A stretch of DNA of 35,693 nucleotides, taken from contig JAFGMY010000058.1 in NCBI GenBank assembly GCA_016927325.1, positions 1-35,693 of the forward strand, in the 5' to 3' direction. Source of the DNA: Actinomycetota bacterium (GTDB lineage: Bacteria; Actinomycetota; Geothermincolia; Fen-727; Anoxymicrobiaceae). The translations under genes were made by a program, and so were the position numbers. How positions within the stretch are numbered: position 1 is the first letter of the stretch; every line of letters starts with the position of its first letter. The notes beneath the pieces were generated by a model. That model saw only the letters and a program-made list of their open reading frames with translations, did not search any database and was not told the DNA's origin. Below are positions 27,808-35,693 of this stretch, one piece after another.

Positions 27808-28605
27808 CTATTTGCCCTGGAACCTGGCCTTTCCGGGGCCTTCCTTTATGAAGGTTTCCATGCCTATCTTCTGGTCCTCGGTGGAAAAACACATGGCTAT
27901 GGACTGAGCTTCCAGCGCAAGGCCGTCTATCAGGGAACCGTTAACGCCGTAGTTGACAGACATCTTGGACATCGCCAGCGCGACCGGCGGGAACTTGGTG
28001 GCATACTCTTTCGCCACTTTTTGAGCTTCCGCTATCACAGCCTCGCCGTCGCCCTCGATAACCCTGTCGGCGACTCCGTACTCAAGACAGGTCTTTGCGT
28101 CGTAAGATTTTCCGGAGTATATCATCTCTTTCGCCCTGGGAACGGGGATAAGGCGTGCAAGCCTCTGTGTCCCGCCGGAACCCGGAATAATGCCGAGCAG
28201 TATCTCGGGCAGTCCTATCTTCGCCGTTTCGCCGACGAACCTCCAGTCCGCGGCGAGCGCGACTTCCATTCCTCCGCCGAGCGCGTATCCGTTTATGGCG
28301 GCTATCACGATCTTGGGTATGTTTTCCAGTCGGTTAATCGCTTCCTGCGCGTGGCTTGTGGTACGTGTAGCCTCAGCCGCTGAAAACTCCGCGATCTCCT
28401 TGATATCCGCCCCGGCCGCGAAAACTTTCGGGCCTCCGGTGAAGACAATCGTCCTGACATCCTTATCATAATGGAGCTCGGTAGCGCAGTTCCCTATCTC
28501 ATCAAACACCTGCCAGTTGAGTGCATTTACTTTCGGCCGGTCGAGCCTTACCGTAGCAACCCATTCATCAATATCAACTTTTAAAAACTCGTAGTCGTAT
28601 GCCAT
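27808..28605 (-). CDS. Enoyl-CoA hydratase/isomerase family protein
   Basis: Start placed at MAYDYEFLKVD (28605) after GGAGG. VRLDRPKVNALNWQVFDEI, VFAAGADIKEIAE, INGYALGGGMEVALAADWRF, PEILLGIIPGSGGTQRLARL. Confidence 0.94.
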   Translation of the reverse strand: MAYDYEFLKVDIDEWVATVRLDRPKVNALNWQVFDEIGNCATELHYDKDVRTIVFTGGPKVFAAGADIKEIAEFSAAEATRTTSHAQEAINRLENIPKIVIAAINGYALGGGMEVALAADWRFVGETAKIGLPEILLGIIPGSGGTQRLARLIPVPRAKEMIYSGKSYDAKTCLEYGVADRVIEGDGEAVIAEAQKVAKEYATKFPPVALAMSKMSVNYGVNGSLIDGLALEAQSIAMCFSTEDQKIGMETFIKEGPGKARFQGK

Positions 28606-28851
28606 CTTCCTACCTCCAGTCGTCGGAATCAGTTCTGTTTTATCTAAAAAAAGAACCTTATGATTGTTTAAAGCGCTGATAATTGTATTACAACAAAATA
28701 AAAACACCAAAACCGTTATTACTGATGGGAATAACGCAAACCGTCACCGTCAATCAACCGGTGAAATCGAAAATTACCATCAGCTAGTAGTTGTATACGA
28801 AACAGGATCGTTCCCGGATTCACCTAATTTTCCGCGGACCCGGTTTCATCG

Positions 28852-29370
28852 CTACCATTCTATGCCTTTTCGTGGAGGCACGCCCCGGTCAAAGTAGTGC
28901 CTGACATTTTTCATTTCGGTAACCAGGTCCGCCATCTGGATGAACTCACGGGGCGCGCCCCGGCCGGTTAATATGAGTTCAACCCCTTCCGGCCTTTCAT
29001 CTACCAGTCGAAGCACTTCACCCAGGTCCAGTATCCCCAGGTCAACCGCTGTGTTTATCTCGTCAAGAACAACAACGTCATATTCTTCGCCCGCTAAAGC
29101 TTCCCGGGCGGCTTTCAGGCCTTCGCCGGCCAACTTCAAGTCATTTTCCGCCGGCTTGCCGGATACTATGAATTCACCGCTTCCGAACTGGTCTATTTTC
29201 AGGTTATCGAATCGTTCTTCCAACCCCAGTTCCGCGGACTCCCGGCCTTTAAGGAACTGGACGATAATCACTGAAAGCCCGCTTAACGCGGCCCTGACGG
29301 CCAGACCGAGCGCCGCGCTGGTTTTTCCTTTTCCGTCCCCCGTATATACTTGAACCCGGCCTTTTTTCAT
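28852..29370 (-). CDS. cobO: Cob(I)yrinic acid a,c-diamide adenosyltransferase
   Basis: 172 aa; VYTGDGKGKTSAALGLAVRAALSG, VIIVQFLKG, VVLDEINTAVDLGIL, LILTGRGAP. Confidence 0.94.
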   Translation of the reverse strand: MKKGRVQVYTGDGKGKTSAALGLAVRAALSGLSVIIVQFLKGRESAELGLEERFDNLKIDQFGSGEFIVSGKPAENDLKLAGEGLKAAREALAGEEYDVVVLDEINTAVDLGILDLGEVLRLVDERPEGVELILTGRGAPREFIQMADLVTEMKNVRHYFDRGVPPRKGIEW

Positions 29371-29547
29371 TTTTTCGAGGCTCCTTGTCGAATATCAAGG
29401 GAGTGTCCCCCGCGTTATATTTAAAATATTACAACAACGGAGCCCGGCGAACCCGAAAAAAGAGTGGTTCGTCTATGTGGCAAAATGTGTATCATTAAGA
29501 TTACTTCACCGGGAATGGACAAATCATGACCCGCGGACGGCAATGCC

Positions 29548-30678
29548 ATGAAACAAAAAGATAGAGGGAGATCAAAGGCGTCCCGCAACAGGGGCGGCAG
29601 AAAACCGGGAGACCTGCATCTTCTGCGACGCGTTTACCTGTATATCAGGCGCGCGGACAAGTTCAGGGTCGCTCTCCTGCTCTCGTTCATATTCCTGCTT
29701 GTCACCGGGTCAGGTCTCTTCACTTATTTGTTCATACAGGACCTGGCTCTCGGTGGAAAAATCTTCAACGGAATAACTATCGACGACAAGCCGGTCGGAG
29801 GAATGTCAAGAGACGAAGCAGCGGATTTCGTAAACAGTAATATCGTAGGACCCCTGGAGCAACCTATCGTACTGTATTGCGATAAAAACGAGTTCGCCCT
29901 GAACCCCGGGGACATCGAAATATCCTTCGATGTCCCGGGCATGGTGAACAGCGCCTACTACAAAGGCACAAGCCTGAACATACTCTCCAGGATGTACAAG
30001 CGGTTCACCGGAGAACCCCTGGCGGAGAATATTCCGCTGATTATGAAATACAACAAAGAGAAACTTGAAAACTTCATAGGTACCGTAGCCGGAGAACTGG
30101 AGTGCCCCCCAAAGAATGCGAGCATCGACATGTCGGAAGGCAGGCCGAAAATCAACTACGCGCGCAACGGGTCTACGATGAACAGGGAAAAGACGATCGG
30201 CGCGCTTATCGCCGCGCTTTCCACCGGCAACCGTAGAGTGCCCATTGTCCAGGAAACCGTGGAGCCCGACATTACCGACAACGATATCAAATATATCGTG
30301 GTGGTAAGGCTCAGCCAGCATGTGTTGGAGCTTTACAAGCACGAGGAGCTCGTTTACTCCTTCCCGTCGGCCGTGGGAAGCCCTGAGTATCCCACTCCCA
30401 CGGGTAAGTTTTATATAGTCAGCAAGGAAAAAGACCCGACCTGGATACCCCCCAAATCGGACTGGGCCAAAGACAAGCAACCGATACCACCCGGTCCGGG
30501 CAACCCCCTCGGACCGTACTGGATGAGCCTGGGCGGCAGTCTGGGTATCCATTCCACCCCGGACCCGTCATCGCTCGGTTACTCGGTTTCACACGGCTGC
30601 ATCCGACTGTCCGAGTGGTCCGCGATGCAAGTGTTCAACGCGGTCAATAAGGGAACCCCTGTCTATATTCTGCCATAA
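29548..30678 (+). CDS. L,D-transpeptidase (YkuD) with N-terminal TM and putative peptidoglycan-binding region
   Basis: 376 aa; TM segment VALLLSFIFLLVTGSGLFTYLFIQ, YkuD-type VVVRLSQHVLELYKHEELVYSFPSAVG and SLGIHSTPDPSSLGYSVSHGCIRLSEWSA. Confidence 0.92.
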   Translation: MKQKDRGRSKASRNRGGRKPGDLHLLRRVYLYIRRADKFRVALLLSFIFLLVTGSGLFTYLFIQDLALGGKIFNGITIDDKPVGGMSRDEAADFVNSNIVGPLEQPIVLYCDKNEFALNPGDIEISFDVPGMVNSAYYKGTSLNILSRMYKRFTGEPLAENIPLIMKYNKEKLENFIGTVAGELECPPKNASIDMSEGRPKINYARNGSTMNREKTIGALIAALSTGNRRVPIVQETVEPDITDNDIKYIVVVRLSQHVLELYKHEELVYSFPSAVGSPEYPTPTGKFYIVSKEKDPTWIPPKSDWAKDKQPIPPGPGNPLGPYWMSLGGSLGIHSTPDPSSLGYSVSHGCIRLSEWSAMQVFNAVNKGTPVYILP

Positions 30679-30686
30679 TCTCAAGG

Positions 30687-30718
30687 TGTCCCACGTACCT
30701 CCGGGTGTCCCACGTCTT
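30687..30718. repeat. Tandem copy of a 12-mer, GGTGTCCCACGT
   Basis: AAGGTGTCCCACGTACCTCCGGGTGTCCCACGTCTTTT in the intergenic region after the L,D-transpeptidase. Confidence 0.6.
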
Positions 30719-30917
30719 TTGCAGAGCTCTGGCTATGATGGAGTATGATCCCTGTGTCCGCCTTCAGACTGACCATGGTCTTATGCTTATGATGTGGCAC
30801 CGGTCAATCTTTCTTTTTCAAGAAGTCGGAAGTTAAAAGAAGAACAACTACGTTAACAAATATCGGCCACTGTATCTCAACCTGGTCTGTTGTTGGTTTT
30901 CTTCCAACTTCCAGCTT

Positions 30918-32303
30918 CTAGACTCTGCTTCTTCCGGTGCCGTAATCCCTCAACGCTTTAAGCGCAAGGAGTGCGTCTTCGGGGGCCTCAAATATCGGGA
31001 AGGGGTTTTCACTTCTGATCCTGCTCAGATAGTCGCCCTGGGTCAGAACGGTCAATGCAACCGGCTTATTGTGCTTGCCCATCATCTGACCGATGTCACC
31101 GTAGACCTCACGCGCCAGACCCGAAAAAGCTCCATCGTAGCGCGAGTCGGACCTTCTGAACAGCACAACGATAACACCATGAATATCAGATTGAGACAGA
31201 ATCGAATCAAGGGCATAGACGATCGCGTCGCTCTTGTACATGTCCCCGAGATCCAGGGGGTTTCTGAAATTGATGACATCCGCACGCGCCCGCTCCTTAA
31301 GGCCCTGCCTGGTTGTCGCGTCAAGCTCGGGGAGCTTGAATCCATTCCTGGCGCAGGCATCGGCTAGTATTACGGAGTATCCACCAGCCTGCGACATTAC
31401 TACGATCCTGTCACCTTTGCACGGCGGCAAATCGAATGCAGTAGCGGCGCACGCCATTTCCCTGATTGAATCCACCCGTATAATTCCAGCCTGCCTGACT
31501 ATTCCTTCTATCACCGAATCATCGTTCGCCAGCGAGGAGGTATGACTGGCGGCGGCACGTGAACCCGTGTCGGTTCTGCTGGCTTTGCAAAGCAGTATCG
31601 GCTTCTTGATTCCTGAAGCCGTTTCGGCGAACTCGCGCCCTCTTTTGATATCCTCCAGGAACATGCAGATGACATTGGTTCCAGGATCTTCAGCCAGCAA
31701 CTTCAAGAAATCCACCTCGTCCATATCCAGCTTATTGCCGACCGATATGAACTTGTTGAAGCTTCTCCTGGCATTTCCGAGAAGCATTATGAAGCTCAAG
31801 CCCACTCCCCCGCTCTGTGAGATTACCGAAACTGTCCCGGGCTCTCTTTTTGCCAGGAGAATAAACGGGAGACAGAGCCCGTTTTCCGCGTTTATAACCC
31901 CCAGACAGTTAGGTCCAATGATCCGGAGGCCTCCATCGCGCGCCTCGGCAAGGAGTTCCCGCTCCAGTAATCTACCCTCATCCCCGAACTCTGAAAAACC
32001 TGCCGAGGGCACTGCCAGGCACTTTATTCCCAGATCGATACACTGCCTGGATATATCGGGTACCACGGTTGCAGGCACAAACGCGACCACCAGATCCACT
32101 TTGCCCGGTATTTCCGTCAGAGAAGTGTACCCCTTGTACCCGTAAACATCCTCACCTTCTGGATTTACCGGGAACACATCCCCTTCGTACTCCCACTCGG
32201 TTATGTTCTCCACGATATTCCGGCCGACGTTTGTCTCTTTCGGTGAAGCCCCCACAACCGCCACCGTCTTCGGGTAGAAAATATTGTTATACAAGTCCTT
32301 CAT
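30918..32303 (-). CDS. NDP-forming acyl-CoA synthetase alpha-subunit-type protein (CoA-binding plus succinyl-CoA-ligase-like domains)
   Basis: 461 aa; NIFYPKTVAVVGASPKETNVGRNIV, IIGPNCLGVIN, VSVISQSGGVGLSF, AAASHTSSLANDD (phospho-His region). No ATP-grasp domain in the frame. Confidence 0.86.
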   Translation of the reverse strand: MKDLYNNIFYPKTVAVVGASPKETNVGRNIVENITEWEYEGDVFPVNPEGEDVYGYKGYTSLTEIPGKVDLVVAFVPATVVPDISRQCIDLGIKCLAVPSAGFSEFGDEGRLLERELLAEARDGGLRIIGPNCLGVINAENGLCLPFILLAKREPGTVSVISQSGGVGLSFIMLLGNARRSFNKFISVGNKLDMDEVDFLKLLAEDPGTNVICMFLEDIKRGREFAETASGIKKPILLCKASRTDTGSRAAASHTSSLANDDSVIEGIVRQAGIIRVDSIREMACAATAFDLPPCKGDRIVVMSQAGGYSVILADACARNGFKLPELDATTRQGLKERARADVINFRNPLDLGDMYKSDAIVYALDSILSQSDIHGVIVVLFRRSDSRYDGAFSGLAREVYGDIGQMMGKHNKPVALTVLTQGDYLSRIRSENPFPIFEAPEDALLALKALRDYGTGRSRV

Positions 32304-32347
32304 GTGTGGCCATCCTCATTCTTGAGCTGAAATTGACAATGCGTGTC

Positions 32348-33313
32348 TCAGTCATTCACGAACCGGTTGACGAAACCGTCGACGTCGACATCTATAATAC
32401 CGGCATCGTTCAGGAAACGGGCATATCCCATTAAAGCTTTCTTATTGATCTCAGGGTTAAAATCAGTATTTTCAACCACAAAGCGCGTGGCCTCCCTGCC
32501 CGTCCCCATCGCCAGGTTCCCTTTGTCGGCCGACTCCAGCGGATACCGGTGAATAAAATCGATCGCTCTCTTATGGGCCGACTTCAAACCGCTCAAAATG
32601 GCCGGGTTCTCCCCGGCGAACGCGGAATCCACCACAACCAGAGCGGAAGGAACATCTTTAATAATATCATCCGCGGTCATTATCACACGACCCACACCGT
32701 CCGCCTCGGCACTCCATGGATAAGGCTCGAACCCCATGATCGCCTCAACGCTCCCGGCCTTGAGGTAAGAAACCATATCGTGGGGCTTGACCTCCACCAC
32801 TTTCACTTCATTATCCGTCAGTCCAGCTTCATCCAGCGCTTCCAGAAGCATGAACTCCTCCAGCGTCGCCCTGCCCGGCACCGCCACCCTCTGCCCGACA
32901 AGACCACTTATATCTTCAGCCTCAAATGCGCTCTTGACAGCCAGGGCGGAGCCACCGTCGGTGGACTGTGCGACAGCCTCCACATACGCGAGACCCATAG
33001 CCGCAAACGTAAGTGGTGACCCGGTGTCAACGTAACCGATGTCGATCTCGCCCGCGGCCATCGCGCTCATGAGTTCCGCCCCAGTACCGAAAATAATCTC
33101 GCCTTCCACTTCTATGCCCGATTCCAGGAACAGTCCTTCATCACGCGCTATGTAGTAGGGCAGCTGCCTTGCGTCGTTTCTTAAGACGCCTATCTTCACC
33201 TTCCCTGCCGGCGCTTCCTTCCCGCATCCGACCGTCATGGGAATCATGGCGGCATAAACAAACAGTAACGCAGCAACCAACTGTCTGGCTTTCAGTCTAC
33301 TTCTCATTGACAC
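32348..33313 (-). CDS. ABC-transporter substrate-binding lipoprotein (SsuA/TauA/NMT1-like)
   Basis: 321 aa; signal peptide with lipobox-like TVGC, then KIGVLRNDARQLPYYIARDEGLFLESGIEV, AMAAGEIDIGYVDTGSPLTF. Confidence 0.85.
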   Translation of the reverse strand: MSMRSRLKARQLVAALLFVYAAMIPMTVGCGKEAPAGKVKIGVLRNDARQLPYYIARDEGLFLESGIEVEGEIIFGTGAELMSAMAAGEIDIGYVDTGSPLTFAAMGLAYVEAVAQSTDGGSALAVKSAFEAEDISGLVGQRVAVPGRATLEEFMLLEALDEAGLTDNEVKVVEVKPHDMVSYLKAGSVEAIMGFEPYPWSAEADGVGRVIMTADDIIKDVPSALVVVDSAFAGENPAILSGLKSAHKRAIDFIHRYPLESADKGNLAMGTGREATRFVVENTDFNPEINKKALMGYARFLNDAGIIDVDVDGFVNRFVND

Positions 33314-33420
33314 CTGTTCCGATCACTCTGAAATATGCCGGTTCGAGTCTTCACTCGTTGTCCCTTTTCACCTGTTACATTTACTCAAAATAATAAAACT
33401 GTAAACCCGTTGAGGATGTT

Positions 33421-33555
33421 ATGTTAAAATACCATTCGGTTTCGATACCAGACCCGCCGGGGTTTAAATGGGAGCCCGGGGAACTGTACAATCAGGTAAT
33501 GTATCAGTTCTGCCGGATTATTGCGGATTTGCAGGGGAAGGGCGATGGCAAATAA
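33421..33555 (+). CDS. Candidate small protein (44 aa) overlapping the downstream start codon
   Basis: MLKYHSVSIPDPPGFKWEPGELYNQVMYQFCRIIADLQGKGDGK*; TGAGGATGTT before ATG; stop overlaps the next gene's start in ATGGCAAATAA. Confidence 0.4.
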   Translation: MLKYHSVSIPDPPGFKWEPGELYNQVMYQFCRIIADLQGKGDGK

Positions 33556-34276
33556 AAGAATCGAACTTGAGCGTTATAAATACTATGTCAGGATAGGAGA
33601 CGAAGAGCCGAACCGCAAGAGGGCCGCAAGAGGCGCCACCATAAGCCTTATTGCCTCTATGCTTCTCGTTGTCTTTTTCCTGGTTCTCGGTGTGAGCCTT
33701 TCCTCAAAACAAGCCAGTAACCCCGGAGTGGTTCTTGAAACGCCCGCCCCGGCAACTGACGGTGCCATTGAAGACGGCGGCTTTAACGAAATGAACCAGG
33801 AAGGGATGCCTTTAGATTTTAATACCCCCGAAAACCAGGTAACTCCCGTAATGCCGGAACAGAGTCCAACGCCAGACCAGTCGATGGCTCCACGAAACGG
33901 ACGGCTTGCCTCAGGTTCCACCGGGATCCCGGCTGCGGGTCCGATATCCGAAAGCGTTTGGGGCGAAGGGCTCCTGGCACAGGCAGAGCCCGCCGGCGAA
34001 GGGGAAGAAAACGGGCCCGGAATTGAAGTCCAGCCGATTGACAACCCGATCGATCAACCACAGGAAACTTCACCTGTCCAGCAGGGCACACTGCCTGCTG
34101 AGACCAGGCAGAAAGGGCCGGATCAGCAGACCAAAGGGGTGGGGAACCTCGCTAATCTGGCGGAACTGGCCGGCGGCAGGGGATTCCAGCTATACATACT
34201 TATAACAACTATATTTCTGCTTATCGTGATCTACATGGCCCTCAGCAGAATACGCGGACAGAGGAAAACAAATTGA
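33545..34276 (+). CDS. Hypothetical membrane protein: N-terminal TM, Pro/Gln/Gly-rich linker, C-terminal TM
   Basis: Start placed at MANKRIELERYKYYVR. TM1 ISLIASMLLVVFFLVLGVSL, low-complexity middle (PEQSPTPDQSMAPRNG...), TM2 LYILITTIFLLIVIYMALS. Confidence 0.72.
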   Translation: MANKRIELERYKYYVRIGDEEPNRKRAARGATISLIASMLLVVFFLVLGVSLSSKQASNPGVVLETPAPATDGAIEDGGFNEMNQEGMPLDFNTPENQVTPVMPEQSPTPDQSMAPRNGRLASGSTGIPAAGPISESVWGEGLLAQAEPAGEGEENGPGIEVQPIDNPIDQPQETSPVQQGTLPAETRQKGPDQQTKGVGNLANLAELAGGRGFQLYILITTIFLLIVIYMALSRIRGQRKTN

Positions 34277-35019
34277 AGGCAAACGTAATAGTATTCGAAA
34301 CTGCGATACTGATTTTCACTATCGTTTTCTATCAGGGCGCAAAACTCCTGATGGGGAAAAAGCGAAACCTGGCTTTCTTTCTGGGTGCGGCCTGCTTTTC
34401 TCTTGTTATTGAATCGATAGCAGTCGCCGGAGGGGCAAAGAACTTCTACTGGTATGCCGCCAACAACTACTACAGCCATTATCCTCCGGGCGGTTATATC
34501 GTCTGGCTTGGCGTGGTGCCGCTGGCATACTGCCTCCTCTGGTATATTGTTTCGATGACTTCCTACGTCATCGCGACGGCTTTCCTTCCAAGGGCGAAAT
34601 CGTACTTGAGCTGCCTTCTCGCGGGAGGAATTGCGGTGGTCTTCTACATGATAATCGAACCTGTCGGTGTCCTGAACCACTGGTGGACCTGGAACCTGAA
34701 AAGCTTCTACATGATCGATGTTCCGCTTGCCGCCTGCATATCCGCATTTCTCTCGGTCTTCGTTTTCACCTGGATTTACCACGTGACAGTATTCGAAAAA
34801 CGCGATATCGGCGCACTCGCACGGATTGAGAACAACACGTTCAAAAGATGGCCGATGAAAACCAGGAAGCTGACCAGGAACCTGGATTGGGACGATCTTC
34901 AAACAGTCTATTTCTTCCGGCTGGGATTAGGTGTTCTGGCCTATTCCGCCGTGATCGCGCCGTTCATGGTGCTGTTCTGGGCGATAGCCAACCGCGGCCA
35001 TATCGTACCGGGATGGTAG
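34273..35019 (+). CDS. Multi-pass membrane protein, possibly DUF422/carotenoid-biosynthesis-like
   Basis: 248 aa, TTG start overlapping the previous stop; about six hydrophobic segments with ESIAVAGG, PLAYCLLWYI, EPVGVLNHWWTW. Confidence 0.6.
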   Translation: MKANVIVFETAILIFTIVFYQGAKLLMGKKRNLAFFLGAACFSLVIESIAVAGGAKNFYWYAANNYYSHYPPGGYIVWLGVVPLAYCLLWYIVSMTSYVIATAFLPRAKSYLSCLLAGGIAVVFYMIIEPVGVLNHWWTWNLKSFYMIDVPLAACISAFLSVFVFTWIYHVTVFEKRDIGALARIENNTFKRWPMKTRKLTRNLDWDDLQTVYFFRLGLGVLAYSAVIAPFMVLFWAIANRGHIVPGW

Positions 35020-35198
35020 GCACGGCGGTGTAACAGTTCGTCGTATTTTGATCCGAGCCTCAAGAACTCCCCAACCCCGGTTTCTGTCGGCAGCCGACCC
35101 TCCGTGATGGAACAACCGCCATGGATCTCAAAGGTATTTACGCCTTTTGTCCGCTATCGGTGTCACCCTTAACGGTTATAATCAGGTTGCCTGAACTC

Positions 35199-35693
35199 AT
35201 GGAGGTGAAGATTACGACTGTTGAAGAACGTTATGCTGATGTGATACTCGAAACGGCGGTTAAGGGACTTGACCGGCCGTTTTGTTACCTCATTCCCGAT
35301 AGACTGAGCGGGACCCTGGATATCGGGTCACTTGTTATTGTTCCATTCGGGGGAAGACAGGCCCTTGGTTATGTTACCGGGTTTCCATCCAGCTGCGACT
35401 ACCGGCAGTTAAAAGAGATATCCAACGTCCTTGACGAACCGCCTCTGTTTGACTTTGACGGACAACGGCTGTGTAAATGGATCTCCAGGCGCTACATGTC
35501 GAGCCTTTCTCAATCCTTTAAACTCCTCATGCCTCCGGGGCGCGGAAGAAATGTAAAGAAAGTCTATTCGCTTCCGGGGGACCCCGCTAAAGCGTCTGCC
35601 GCCGCTGGATCCATGGGCATTGACGAAGCCGCGATCATCGAGGCGGTAATTGCGATGGGGGGAAAAGCCGACTACGCGACCCTTAAGGACCAC
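35199..35693 (+). CDS. priA: Primosomal protein N' (PriA) N-terminal part; continues past the right edge
   Basis: Open frame from ATG 35199 (or GTG 35205): YADVILETAVKGLDRPFCYLIPDRLSGTLDIGSLVIVPFGGRQALGYVTGF...LCKWISRRYMSSLSQSFKLLMPPG. Confidence 0.85.
   Translation, partial: MEVKITTVEERYADVILETAVKGLDRPFCYLIPDRLSGTLDIGSLVIVPFGGRQALGYVTGFPSSCDYRQLKEISNVLDEPPLFDFDGQRLCKWISRRYMSSLSQSFKLLMPPGRGRNVKKVYSLPGDPAKASAAAGSMGIDEAAIIEAVIAMGGKADYATLKDH

Noticed and set aside
29371-29547. Possible cobalamin riboswitch upstream of cobO
   Set aside because: I looked for the B12-box (GCCACTG) and conserved core and did not find them.
29806-30552. 248-aa antisense ORF within the L,D-transpeptidase gene
   Set aside because: Shadow ORF; the plus-strand YkuD motif HGCIRLS is decisive.
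34231-34902. 223-aa minus-strand ORF opposite the multi-pass membrane gene
   Set aside because: The plus frame has coherent hydrophobic segments and overlaps its upstream neighbor as in an operon; the antisense frame is His/Arg-rich without motifs.

Overview
This 35.7-kb window is GC-rich and dominated by anaerobic C1 metabolism; several families recall CODH/ACS-bearing bacteria, but I do not assign a taxon. Positions 1-9823, all on the minus strand, hold a near-contiguous Wood-Ljungdahl block: acsB (partial, runs off the left edge), cooS/acsA, acsD, folD, fchA, cooC, a RACo-type corrinoid activator and fhs. A dihydrolipoamide dehydrogenase gene is divergent from fhs. Next is a two-gene homocysteine-biosynthesis unit (DUF39/HcyS-type protein plus NIL-domain 2x[4Fe-4S] ferredoxin). 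Its leader is a transcription-attenuating T-box with a readable AUG (Met) specifier, a UGGU motif matching an ACCA tRNA end, and a strong intrinsic terminator; this is the most interesting regulatory feature in the window. The rest holds mnmA, a lipid kinase, a CrtI-like oxidoreductase, a GH57/GT4/GalT carbohydrate locus, two methyltransferases, an acyltransferase, two acyl-CoA dehydrogenase paralogs, enoyl-CoA hydratase, cobO, an L,D-transpeptidase, an ACD-type alpha-only acyl-CoA synthetase, an orphan ABC substrate-binding lipoprotein, a membrane-protein pair and the start of priA. I saw no rRNA, tRNA, CRISPR array or transposase. Assignments come from reading motifs by eye; no searches were run.
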